From an uncultured Acidobacteriia bacterium (lineage in GTDB: Bacteria; Acidobacteriota; Terriglobia; Bryobacterales; Bryobacteraceae): a stretch of DNA of 64,000 nt. Below the pieces are notes generated by a model. The model saw nothing but the letters and a program-made list of their open reading frames with translations. It ran no database searches and was not told where the DNA came from. The stretch is taken from contig CAIYVZ010000114.1 in the NCBI GenBank assembly GCA_903929755.1, positions 1 through 64,000 of the forward strand. The letters are read 5' to 3'. Made by a program: the position numbers and the translations under genes. Below, piece after piece: positions 1 to 7,341 of the stretch (positions are counted from its first letter, which is position 1; the number at the start of each line of letters is the position of its first letter).

Positions 1-282
1 GGCGCTCCGAGCCCGGCTAATGTGACGACGTCGAGCGTTGCCACCGGCACCGTGTTCACCCAGGTTCTCTCTGGTGTGGCCGCTGGCTTCCAGGGTTACG
101 TCATTGCCCAGTGCAACTTCCAGTACGCTCACGGCTTCGCCTTCATCACGAACGCCGGCGCTTCGAACAACGCTGTTGCTCAGGGTTACCTCGCTGGTGT
201 CATCCTCGACACCAACCAGGTTTCGCGGGCGACTACGACGGGGGAATCGTTCGGCTACAAGCCGGGGGAACTGTATTATTGA
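1..282 (+). CDS. Secreted/surface protein, C-terminal fragment (5' end outside window)
   Basis: The reading frame is open from base 1 and ends at TGA 280-282, so only about the last 93 residues are visible. They contain repeated small-residue stretches and the segment AQCNFQYAHGFAFITNAGA. This resembles the C-terminal end of large secreted proteins that are abundant in Solibacter/Bryobacter-type Acidobacteriota (family memory, not a search). A GTG at 22 could be read as a start, but the frame continues upstream without a stop and the fragment has no signal peptide, so truncation by the window edge is more likely. A strong hairpin terminator follows 18 bases later. Function unknown; an extracellular or cell-surface location is inferred. 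Confidence 0.6.
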   Translation, partial: GAPSPANVTTSSVATGTVFTQVLSGVAAGFQGYVIAQCNFQYAHGFAFITNAGASNNAVAQGYLAGVILDTNQVSRATTTGESFGYKPGELYY

Positions 283-300
283 GTGGAAGCGATCACAAAA

Positions 301-340
301 GCAATAAAAAGAGGGGGCTTCGGCCCCCTCTTTTTATTGC
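301..340 (+). terminator. Perfect 18-bp hairpin with UUCG tetraloop, bidirectional terminator
   Basis: Bases 301-318 and 323-340 are exact reverse complements, separated by the loop TTCG. The GC core GAGGGGGC/GCCCCCTC is flanked by A5 on the left and T5 on the right, so it reads as an intrinsic terminator on both strands. It sits between the convergent partial gene ending at 282 and the minus-strand gene ending at 379, so it probably serves both. Confidence 0.93.
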
Positions 341-378
341 TGCGAGCTTAATGAACGCGATGGCTTATGGATACAGGA

Positions 379-1197
379 CTAATTGGACTCTACCTGGATA
401 TTGAAGGTGCGGTGGAGGGGTTCGGTGGTGACGATGATCACATCTTTTTGCTTGCCTGCCGGCTGCGGTTTTGCGTCACCGGATAGTCTTGGCTCCGGCC
501 GACGACGGATGGTGATGACGCCTTTGGCCCCGGCTTCGAGGTGGGAGGGGGTGAGTTCTACCTGGAAGAGTTTGCTGGTCAAACTGTGGGGATCGAGGCT
601 GACGTCCAAAGGGCCGGGCAGGCCATTGGTGATGGTTACGGTCCGGCTGGGTTCCTGAGCAGAGAGGGAAACGGAGGTCTGGTCGAGCTTGATTTGGTTG
701 ATGAGCGCGCCGATATCGGGATTGTCGATGCCACCGGGAGCGGCTCCCTTCATGTCCATGCCTGTGCCTGTCCCGGCAGCACTGTTTGGTTGCATTTTGC
801 CGAACGGCGTCAAACCCTTCGTCTCAGCGGGAATATACCAATTCCAGGCCCCGTTCTCCAGCTTCCAATAGGTTGCAGACGGCACGTCGAAGATCTGCGC
901 GCCGGCCCCGGGCATCAAGACGAGGACTTTGATTCGAATGGTGACCTTGGCGGTGGTCTCTGTCTGCAGGTCCAGCATGGTAATTTCAAAGGCCTTGATT
1001 TCAGGCTTCTGGCCGGCATAGTAGTCGTCTTTGGACTCTTCGGCAACCATCGCTTCGGCCTGGCGATACTTCTTCTCCACCATGAGCTGGTAGTACTGCC
1101 GGACTCGGTCCCGGAGGGCTTCCGCGGCAGGTTGGGCTGGCTGTTGTTGTGCCCAGGCGGTGATGGCAATTACGGGGAAGAGGAGTCTGCGATCCAT
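379..1197 (-). CDS. Secreted hypothetical protein
   Basis: 272 residues. The start is ATG with a short signal peptide (hydrophobic LLFPVIAITAWA followed by QQQPAQPA). Residues ~25-130 form an alpha/beta region (YYQLMVEKKYRQAEAMVAEE, then strands and a WKLENGAWNWYIP segment) that recalls SnoaL/NTF2-like or DUF-type periplasmic folds. A Gly/Met-rich linker follows (TGTGMDMKGAAPGG). The last ~90 residues are beta-rich (TSVSLSAQEPSRTVTITNG) and resemble an Ig-like domain of the DUF1573/choice-of-anchor kind. I do not recognise a named family. It is monocistronic, with the hairpin at 301-340 as its terminator. Confidence 0.8.
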   Translation of the reverse strand: MDRRLLFPVIAITAWAQQQPAQPAAEALRDRVRQYYQLMVEKKYRQAEAMVAEESKDDYYAGQKPEIKAFEITMLDLQTETTAKVTIRIKVLVLMPGAGAQIFDVPSATYWKLENGAWNWYIPAETKGLTPFGKMQPNSAAGTGTGMDMKGAAPGGIDNPDIGALINQIKLDQTSVSLSAQEPSRTVTITNGLPGPLDVSLDPHSLTSKLFQVELTPSHLEAGAKGVITIRRRPEPRLSGDAKPQPAGKQKDVIIVTTEPLHRTFNIQVESN

Positions 1198-1251
1198 ATC
1201 TATATGGTAGACGCAGCAGGAGGGCTGATAGTTTGGCGGGGGGCGGGTGGT

Positions 1252-1677
1252 TTAGAAGGGTTTGCGCCAGCGGAGGTGGGGGAAGCGGGCGAAGTCGGTG
1301 TCGCAGGAGATCAGTTCGGCGCGGTATTCGAGGGCGAGGGCGGCGAGGTGGGCGTCGGTGGTCAGGTTGCCAGCGGTGCCGAGGTTTTCCAGAAAGCTGA
1401 ACAAAATGTCCGCATGGCGTTCCCCGGGATGGAGAATGCGCACAGCGGGGCGTTGCAGCCACTCCCGGACATGCCCCATGGCCGTGGCTACTGTCATGGC
1501 TGGCCCGCCGCGCCCGCGATTGGTCATGATCCGAATAAATCCCAACGTCGATACCCAGGGCAGGCCCACCGGCGTACCATCGTCCATGAGTTTCCGCCAC
1601 CATGCCGCCGCCTCCTGGTGAACCGGTGACGCAGTGTTGTAAGCGTGGATCAGGACATTGACGTCAGGAATGATCAT
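1252..1677 (-). CDS. vapC: PIN-domain ribonuclease toxin, VapC family
   Basis: 141 residues, the usual size of a VapC toxin. The N-terminus MIIPDVNVLIHAYN carries the first catalytic Asp of the PIN fold. NLTTDAHLAALALEY and ISCDTDFARF carry the later conserved acidic residues. VapC proteins are Mg-dependent RNases, many cutting tRNA or rRNA. The start codon overlaps the stop of the upstream antitoxin gene by 4 bases, the usual order of antitoxin then toxin. Autoregulation by the antitoxin-toxin complex is expected from the family; I did not identify an operator. Confidence 0.9.
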   Translation of the reverse strand: MIIPDVNVLIHAYNTASPVHQEAAAWWRKLMDDGTPVGLPWVSTLGFIRIMTNRGRGGPAMTVATAMGHVREWLQRPAVRILHPGERHADILFSFLENLGTAGNLTTDAHLAALALEYRAELISCDTDFARFPHLRWRKPF

Positions 1678-1958
1678 TTACTCCGCGCCATTTGACTCTC
1701 CAGCCTGCGCACTTCTTCAAAATAGTGCATCGTGTCCAGATCATCGAGCCACTGATGCAGTTTGTTGGGGTCGACCCCGGGCGGGAACCCGAGGTGGATC
1801 GGGCGAATCTGAAACGGCGGGAGTGTCGGCGGCGAGGCTGAAGCGATGCCACGGCGAATCACGTCGTTCACAACCTGCTTCAGCGTTACGGAAGATGTTG
1901 CAAGCCGCTCCTTGATATGGAGAGCGACATCGGGGTGCAGTGTCAGCGTAGTCCGCAT
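1674..1958 (-). CDS. vapB: Antitoxin of the VapBC pair (ribbon-helix-helix type)
   Basis: 94 residues. The N-terminal beta strand MRTTLTLHPDVALHIKERL and the following helices (TLKQVVNDVIRRGI) fit a ribbon-helix-helix DNA-binding domain. The C-terminal half (LDDLDTMHYFEEVRRLESQM) is acidic and helical, as expected for the part that wraps the toxin. It overlaps vapC by 4 bases. The next upstream gene (1963-2199) is a paralog of its N-terminal domain. Confidence 0.85.
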   Translation of the reverse strand: MRTTLTLHPDVALHIKERLATSSVTLKQVVNDVIRRGIASASPPTLPPFQIRPIHLGFPPGVDPNKLHQWLDDLDTMHYFEEVRRLESQMARSK

Positions 1959-1962
1959 GGGG

Positions 1963-2199
1963 TCAGGCCTGGTTTAGCTCCGCCTGGTTTAGCTCCGCCT
2001 GGTTTTTTTGCGGTTGGTTCGTCTTCGCCTGGGGCATCTGCGCCTGGTCATGAGCGGTAGTGCCGGGGGCTGGCATGCTGGCTGCGATGCCGCCCCGCAT
2101 CACCTCATTCACAACCGCTTTGAAGGTAGCGCCGGAACTGGCCATGCGTTCTCGAACCATCAAATCAACGTCCGGGTCAAGGGTTACCGTGATGCGCAT
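1963..2199 (-). CDS. Orphan RHH antitoxin paralog with pentapeptide-repeat tail
   Basis: 78 residues. Residues 1-41 (MRITVTLDPDVDLMVRERMA..FKAVVNEVMRGG) are clearly paralogous to the RHH domain of the antitoxin at 1674-1958. From about residue 50 the sequence becomes a run of pentads of the form xQAxx ending NQAELNQAELNQA, encoded by a 15-bp tandem repeat. No toxin-binding segment of the kind seen in the neighbour is present, and no separate toxin gene follows: the next gene starts 4 bases downstream. It is probably a relic or regulatory antitoxin whose C-terminus was replaced by repeat expansion. Confidence 0.7.
   Translation of the reverse strand: MRITVTLDPDVDLMVRERMASSGATFKAVVNEVMRGGIAASMPAPGTTAHDQAQMPQAKTNQPQKNQAELNQAELNQA
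1967..2056. repeat. 15-bp tandem array, six units decaying outward
   Basis: GCCTGGTTTAGCTCC occurs exactly at 1967-1981 and 1982-1996, with a third partial copy from 1997. The core GCCTGG recurs in register at 2027 and 2042, and a degenerate GGTTGG occupies 2012. The array encodes the pentapeptide tail of the orphan antitoxin on the minus strand. Confidence 0.85.
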
Positions 2200-2238
2200 A
2201 CGTTCAGTGTGCCGCCCCCTTCAGTTGATGTCAAGATA

Positions 2239-4875
2239 TCAGCCACCCAGCACGAGGCCGGAGGGGAGGTCTTCGCCGAAGATGCGGCCGAGGGCTCGTT
2301 CGTCGCGGGCGGTGTCGCCTTCGAGCTGGGCGATGGCGGAGGCGTCGGAAACACGGCTTCTGGCGATGGCGAAGGCGGCGGCGGGGACGTCACGGACGGG
2401 GTCTCCGGTGCGGCGGGCGAGGGAGACCATGGCGTCTTCAGTGTTGGGGACGGCGGCGAGAGCTTCAATCCACCTTGCAGCGATGGCAGGGGCCAGGACC
2501 TGGTTGGCCGGGCCGTAGAAGAGCTGGCGGGCTCCGAGGCGCCCGATGCACCAGAGGACGACTGGATTGAAACCGGTCTGTTTGGCTTCCTTGAGGAGCG
2601 AGTCACCCAGCTGGACTCGGGTGGCGGCGGGGATGAGTTCCAGGCTGGAGGCGGTGCGCCACATTTCCCGGAGCAGACTGTTGTTGAGGCGCTGGGGCTT
2701 CTTTCCCTGTTTTGGCATCAGGAACGGGAGCAGGCGCTGGGCGATGTCACCCTGCTGGTTCCGGTTCATGCCGCCGGCGAGACGGCCCCAGAAGATCCAC
2801 CAATCGATCTCGTTTTGGGTCTGGTTGGCGAACTGGGGGCCACCGGAGTAGATGCGGCGGGCCTGTTCGAGGCGGAATTCGTCGCCCATGTAGCCGAAGC
2901 CGGGGCGGAGACAGAAGCCGCCGAGGTTGAGCCAGCGGATTTCGCAGGGGGCGGAACGTTTGCGGCGTTCGATGAGTTCCAGGAAGAGGTCGGCTATTTT
3001 GCGGGCGACGTCGACGGGCCAGGAGTTGCGGCCCAGGCCGAGGGCGGCTTCCAGTTTGGCGGGGAGTTCTTCGGGGGCAACGCTGCCGGTTTCGAACGTG
3101 GCGCGAACCAGGTTGAGGGCGGCATCCACGGCTTCCTGGCTGACGATGGCGGCGGGGCGGCCGGAGGTCGGGTTTTTGGCCGATTGCTTCCTGAGTTGGA
3201 ACTGCAGACGCCAGCGGTTATCGCTGATCTTGGAATCGCACCAGGTTTCGAGGGTGCCGATTTCGGTGAGACGCGCGCCGAGCTTGACGGGGACGAGGCG
3301 TTCGCCTCCCTTGCCGAAGCGGATGACGGCTTCGAGGGGGGCGTGCTGGTGGAGGTCTTCGCCTTCAGGGAAGTCGACGACCTGGCCGGGGACGTCGTCG
3401 GTACGGGTGAGGGAACTGAGCAGGCGGAAGGCGACGGGTTTGTTGGCGACGAGTTGGAGGTCTTCGCGGTCCACTTCGACGGTGTTGCCTTCTTCGGCTC
3501 CGCGGGGGACGAGGCAGACGCCGGAATTGTCTTTGCCGTCTGCCGAGCTGATCCCGATGTAATAGGCGCGGGGGAGGCCGCCGCGGACGAGGATGCCGGA
3601 GCCGGTGGAGCGGGCGTAAGAGTAGTAGGCGGCACCGGTGGCGACGGCGAGATCGAGGTCGCGGTTTTCGAAGATTTCGGGGCGCTTGCCGTACCAGTGT
3701 TCGAGGAGGTCGGCGACGCGGGTCCGGAGGATTTCGGGGATGAAGAAGCCGCCGTTGAAGAGGATGGCGTCGGGGATTTGCCCCTTTGCTTCAGAGCCAG
3801 CGGACTCGAGGAAGGCGGAAAGGTGGCGGCTGATGGCGGGGTCGGCCACATAGGGGAGGCCGAGTTCGCGGAAGAGGCTGCGTTTCTCTTCTTTGGGCTT
3901 TTCGCCGCGCGGGGTGAGGGGGAGGAAGCCATCGAGGGCCAGTTCCAGGGCTTCGGCGCGGGTGATTTCGGTTTTGAGCGTGCCGCCGATGATGGAAGAG
4001 CCGGTGCCCAGGATACTGATTTCAACGCTTTGGCGGCGTTCGTCGCAGAGCAGGAGTTCTTTGGCGGCGGAGCACTGGCGGCGGAGGCCGCTGCGCTGGC
4101 GGATGGAGAGTTGCTTGTTGAGCTTGGTTTCGGCGAGCCAGGCGAGGGTGAGATCGAGGTTGTCGCCACCGAGGAGGAGGTGCTTACCGACGGCGGTACG
4201 GGTGAAGTTGATGCGGTCGCCCTCGCGGGAGACCTTGATGAGGGAGAAATCGCTGGTGCCGCCGCCCACGTCGCAGATGAGGACGATCTGGCCATCGAAT
4301 AGCAGCCGGCGGGAGCGGGCGAAGTTGTTGGCGATCCAGGAGTAGAACGCGGCGGCGGGTTCTTCGAGGAGGGTGAGTTTGGTGAGACCGGCCTCTTCGG
4401 CGGCCTTTACGGTGAGTTCGCGGGCTTCTTCGTCGAAGGATGCGGGGACGGTGAGGACGATGTCCTGTTCGGCGAGGGGGCCGTATCTGCCGTCGCTATC
4501 CCAAGCTTCTCGCATGGTGGAGAGCAGCTTGGCCGAGACTTCGACGGGGGACATGACGCGGCCCGCTTCGCCGGCGTCCCAGGGGAGGATTTTGGCGGTG
4601 CGGTCCACCTCCGAGTTGGAGAGCCAGGATTTTGCGCTGTGGACGAGGCGGGTGGGGACAATGGCGCCCTGTTCGCGGGCGTAAGTGCCGACGGGCTGGC
4701 CTTCGTCCAGGAGCACGAAGGACGGCAGGGTACGCCGCGACTCGACGCGACCGGGCGCGACCATTTGAGGGATATCGAAAACCTGAATGGGCGGGAAGCT
4801 GGTATCTTCGGCGTCGGCTGGGTCTATCCAGGCGAGGGCCGAGTTGGTGGTTCCGAGGTCAATGCCGACTTTCAT
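2239..4875 (-). CDS. Hsp70-family ATPase with C-terminal DUF3731-type region
   Basis: 878 residues, much longer than DnaK. The N-terminus MKVGIDLGTTNSALAWID is the phosphate-1 motif of the Hsp70 nucleotide-binding domain. VILICDVGGGTSDFSLIKV is phosphate-2, and FNGGFFIPEILRTRV is the adenosine-site region. After ~residue 480 the sequence is not a canonical DnaK substrate domain. Residues ~560-878 (PVDVARKIADLFLEL..RSAPCEIRWLNLGGFCLRPGFG) fit the DUF3731/'DnaK-related' region. The start ATG overlaps the stop of the second Hsp70 gene upstream, so the two are translationally coupled. No J-protein or GrpE is nearby, which suggests a specialised chaperone. Confidence 0.88.
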   Translation of the reverse strand: MKVGIDLGTTNSALAWIDPADAEDTSFPPIQVFDIPQMVAPGRVESRRTLPSFVLLDEGQPVGTYAREQGAIVPTRLVHSAKSWLSNSEVDRTAKILPWDAGEAGRVMSPVEVSAKLLSTMREAWDSDGRYGPLAEQDIVLTVPASFDEEARELTVKAAEEAGLTKLTLLEEPAAAFYSWIANNFARSRRLLFDGQIVLICDVGGGTSDFSLIKVSREGDRINFTRTAVGKHLLLGGDNLDLTLAWLAETKLNKQLSIRQRSGLRRQCSAAKELLLCDERRQSVEISILGTGSSIIGGTLKTEITRAEALELALDGFLPLTPRGEKPKEEKRSLFRELGLPYVADPAISRHLSAFLESAGSEAKGQIPDAILFNGGFFIPEILRTRVADLLEHWYGKRPEIFENRDLDLAVATGAAYYSYARSTGSGILVRGGLPRAYYIGISSADGKDNSGVCLVPRGAEEGNTVEVDREDLQLVANKPVAFRLLSSLTRTDDVPGQVVDFPEGEDLHQHAPLEAVIRFGKGGERLVPVKLGARLTEIGTLETWCDSKISDNRWRLQFQLRKQSAKNPTSGRPAAIVSQEAVDAALNLVRATFETGSVAPEELPAKLEAALGLGRNSWPVDVARKIADLFLELIERRKRSAPCEIRWLNLGGFCLRPGFGYMGDEFRLEQARRIYSGGPQFANQTQNEIDWWIFWGRLAGGMNRNQQGDIAQRLLPFLMPKQGKKPQRLNNSLLREMWRTASSLELIPAATRVQLGDSLLKEAKQTGFNPVVLWCIGRLGARQLFYGPANQVLAPAIAARWIEALAAVPNTEDAMVSLARRTGDPVRDVPAAAFAIARSRVSDASAIAQLEGDTARDERALGRIFGEDLPSGLVLGG

Positions 4876-6734
4876 CTTTTTTCACGCACGTCAAATTCCA
4901 GTTTCCAGCGCTGGGCGTCGCGGCTTTTACACCAAAGCTGCAGGACGCCGGTTTCGGTGATGGTGGTTTCGAAGGTAACGGGGACGAAGGTAACGGGGAC
5001 GAATCCCGCTCCTGCCAACAAGCTTTCGGGGTTACCGGAGGCCGGCAACGTTACCTGTACGGGGGGGAGTTCGTCGAGATCGCCCAACATGTCTTCGATG
5101 AGCTCGCCGGGGGGATCGTTCTTGCGGGATGAGGAAGAGAAGAAGCGGAACTCGGCGGGTTCGCCGACGGCGAGACCGAATTCACGGCCCGGAATGGCGA
5201 CCGAGGTGCCTTCTTCCATGCCGAATTGGGCGACGGCGAGGGCTTTCAGCGGGGCAGGGATGCCGGGGACAGCGGGCATGGCGGACTCAATGCCAACGTA
5301 ATAGGAACGGGCGATGCCGCCGCGAATCCGGACGCCTTTGCCGCGACGGGCGGCGCCGTAATAGGCGGCTCCACGGGCGACGGCGTGGTCGAGATCTTCG
5401 CCTGGAAGCAGTTCCGCAGCAGGAAAACCCTCGTCCGCGAGCCAGCCGGTTAAGACTTCGGCAAGACGTTCGCGAACCACCGTGGGATACAGGACGCCGC
5501 CGTTGAAGAGGACGTGGGTGGGGCAGGCGAGACCGCTGGGACCTCTGCGCACGGCTCCGTGCTCGGAATCGGCGGCGCGCTGGCGCAGGAATTTGGCCAG
5601 GTGCCGGGTGATGGCCGCATCCTGGGCGTAAGGGAGGCCGATTTCGTGCAGGCCGGCGCGGCGGGCGGTCTCCGGCATGTCATTGCTTCCAACCCGAGGC
5701 AGGAAACTCTCCACTACGGCTTCGAGTTGTGGACGAGAGAGGCGGGTGCGGAGGGTGCCGCCGATGAGGCTGGAGCCTTTACCCAGAATGGTGATGGGGG
5801 CTTCGGTTTCGGTGGAGGCTGGAGTGAGGAGCTTTTCCTTGGCGATGCGGCACTGGCTGCGAAGGGCCTGCATTTGGAACGCATCGAGCTTGGTGCCGCG
5901 TCCGGCGAGTTCGGCGTTGACGGCGTGCGCCAAAGTGAGATCGATGTTGTCGCCACCCAGCAGGATGTGGTCGCCGACGGCGACGCGTTCCAGGTCCAGT
6001 TGGCCGTCGCGTTCGGTGACGGTGATGAGGGTGAAGTCGGTGGTGCCGCCGCCGATATCGATGACGAGGACGAGATCACCCTTGCCGAGATGGCTGCGCC
6101 AGTCGGGGTGGCGTTCGAGCCAGGCGTAGAAGGCGGCCTGGGGCTCTTCGAGAAGCACGGGATCGAGGTAACCGGCTGCGGCGGCAGCGCGCTGGGTCAG
6201 ATCGCGGGCGATGGCGTCGAACGATGCCGGGACGGTGACGAAAACGTCCTGGTCGTCGAAGGGTGCGTCGGGATGTTCCTCGTTCCAGGCGTTGCGGAGG
6301 TGGCGGAGGTAAGCGGCGGAGGCATCCACGGGCGAGACGCGCTGGACGCCTTCCGGGGCTTGCTGGGGGAGCAGGGCGGAGGTGCGGTCAACCGCCGTGT
6401 AGGAAAGCCAGCTCTTGGCGGAAGCGACGAGGCGACCAGATACTTCGGCCCCGCGACGCTGGGCAAATTTGCCGACGATATAGCCGGGTTCCGCGTCCCA
6501 GGGCAGGGCGGTGGCTCCGGGCTGAAATTCCTTTTCGCCGTGCAGGTAGAGGAATGACGGCAGGAGCGCTTCCGGTGAGGTTTCGTTGGGGGCCGTCAGC
6601 TGCGGGATGGTGGCAACTACAACGGCGGGGAGATCGGAACCGAATTCGGCGAAGGCGAGGGCACTATTCGTGGTGCCGAGGTCTATTCCGATAGAAAACC
6701 GAGGTGATGCGGAACGAGGTGATGCGGAAGACAA
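4872..6734 (-). CDS. Hsp70-family ATPase, DnaK/YegD-like
   Basis: 620 residues. The N-terminus has FSIGIDLGTTNSALAF. LVLVIDIGGGTTDFTLITV is the second phosphate-binding motif, and HVLFNGGVLYPTVVRERL follows. The C-terminal ~150 residues are beta-rich and end without the DnaK lid helices. The only plausible start is TTG at 6734, two bases after the stop of the DUF2760 gene. Its first codons consist of a 15-bp duplication (SASPRSASPR), and a second 15-bp duplication (FVPVTFVPVTF) lies near the C-terminus. Its partner is the second, longer Hsp70 downstream; the 4-base overlap implies stoichiometric production. Confidence 0.88.
   Translation of the reverse strand: MSSASPRSASPRFSIGIDLGTTNSALAFAEFGSDLPAVVVATIPQLTAPNETSPEALLPSFLYLHGEKEFQPGATALPWDAEPGYIVGKFAQRRGAEVSGRLVASAKSWLSYTAVDRTSALLPQQAPEGVQRVSPVDASAAYLRHLRNAWNEEHPDAPFDDQDVFVTVPASFDAIARDLTQRAAAAAGYLDPVLLEEPQAAFYAWLERHPDWRSHLGKGDLVLVIDIGGGTTDFTLITVTERDGQLDLERVAVGDHILLGGDNIDLTLAHAVNAELAGRGTKLDAFQMQALRSQCRIAKEKLLTPASTETEAPITILGKGSSLIGGTLRTRLSRPQLEAVVESFLPRVGSNDMPETARRAGLHEIGLPYAQDAAITRHLAKFLRQRAADSEHGAVRRGPSGLACPTHVLFNGGVLYPTVVRERLAEVLTGWLADEGFPAAELLPGEDLDHAVARGAAYYGAARRGKGVRIRGGIARSYYVGIESAMPAVPGIPAPLKALAVAQFGMEEGTSVAIPGREFGLAVGEPAEFRFFSSSSRKNDPPGELIEDMLGDLDELPPVQVTLPASGNPESLLAGAGFVPVTFVPVTFETTITETGVLQLWCKSRDAQRWKLEFDVREKR
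4971..5003. repeat. 15-bp tandem duplication inside Hsp70 gene
   Basis: GAAGGTAACGGGGAC is present twice without mismatch (4971-4985, 4986-5000), followed by GAA. It encodes the duplicated pentapeptide in FVPVTFVPVTF near the C-terminus of the 620-residue Hsp70. Confidence 0.9.
6700..6729. repeat. 15-bp tandem duplication at Hsp70 start
   Basis: CGAGGTGATGCGGAA is present twice without mismatch (6700-6714, 6715-6729). It encodes SASPR-SASPR immediately after the TTG start of the 620-residue Hsp70. Confidence 0.9.
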
Positions 6735-6736
6735 AG

Positions 6737-7243
6737 CTACTCCACTTCAATTTCGGCGGGGGCGAGGACGGTGAAATCCTGCTTGCTGCCGAGTTTGGGC
6801 ATGACGACGGAATTGGCGCGCCAGCCCTTGTGGCGGAGGATTCCGCTCTTCGGCTGCCCGGAGGCGGGCACGTTGCCGATGAATTTCGCCGTGTTGGCGC
6901 CGCCCGAGGGGGCCTGAACGGTGCTGCCTTCCACGGCATCAATCACGGGGCCGGGGGTGAAGTGGCGGGTGAGGACGTCGCGGGCGTTGGACTGGACGTC
7001 GCGTGCGGCGGCGCCAATCTGTTCGTCCGAGTACGGGGAGAGGTCTTCCATCAGGAAATCGAGAATGCGCGACTCGCGTTGCAACATGGCAAGCAGCTGG
7101 AGCGCACCGTCTTCAATTTTCACCTCCGGCTTGGGAGGTACGGGCTTCGGGATGGAGGCTTTCGCGACCAGGTTGAGGGCCTGTACCAAATCACTCGGCA
7201 GGACTCCGCCGAACAAGAGCCCAAAGAAGGCCCGAAATGCCAT
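6737..7243 (-). CDS. DUF2760 domain protein, first gene of the Hsp70 operon
   Basis: 168 residues from ATG 7243 (MAFRAFFGLLFGGVLPSDL). A TTG at 7258 would add five residues and neither start has a clear ribosome site. The sequence has an N-terminal amphipathic or membrane-proximal helix, a variable middle (LLAMLQRESRILDFLMEDL, YSDEQIGAAARDVQSNARD) and a beta-rich end. That layout and the fixed association with two Hsp70 genes identify it as DUF2760 (recognition from family memory). Function is unknown; a dedicated co-factor or substrate of the two Hsp70s is inferred from the conserved neighbourhood and 2-base spacing. Confidence 0.8.
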   Translation of the reverse strand: MAFRAFFGLLFGGVLPSDLVQALNLVAKASIPKPVPPKPEVKIEDGALQLLAMLQRESRILDFLMEDLSPYSDEQIGAAARDVQSNARDVLTRHFTPGPVIDAVEGSTVQAPSGGANTAKFIGNVPASGQPKSGILRHKGWRANSVVMPKLGSKQDFTVLAPAEIEVE

Positions 7244-7341
7244 AACAATACGGTTCAAGGTATTAAAGACTCCAAACTTTCAGGATACCAGCGGGCGAAG
7301 ACTCGGCCCCACGTGGTGGCATATCGGATAATCCTCAGATA

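Noticed and set aside
1967-2056. CRISPR-like array
   Set aside because: Direct tandem units of 15 bp without spacers, inside a reading frame.
2008-4302. 764-residue plus-strand ORF opposite the DUF3731-type Hsp70
   Set aside because: Its Gly/Ala/Glu/Asp-rich composition comes from reading the antisense of a high-GC gene; no family motif, and the minus-strand Hsp70 is unambiguous.
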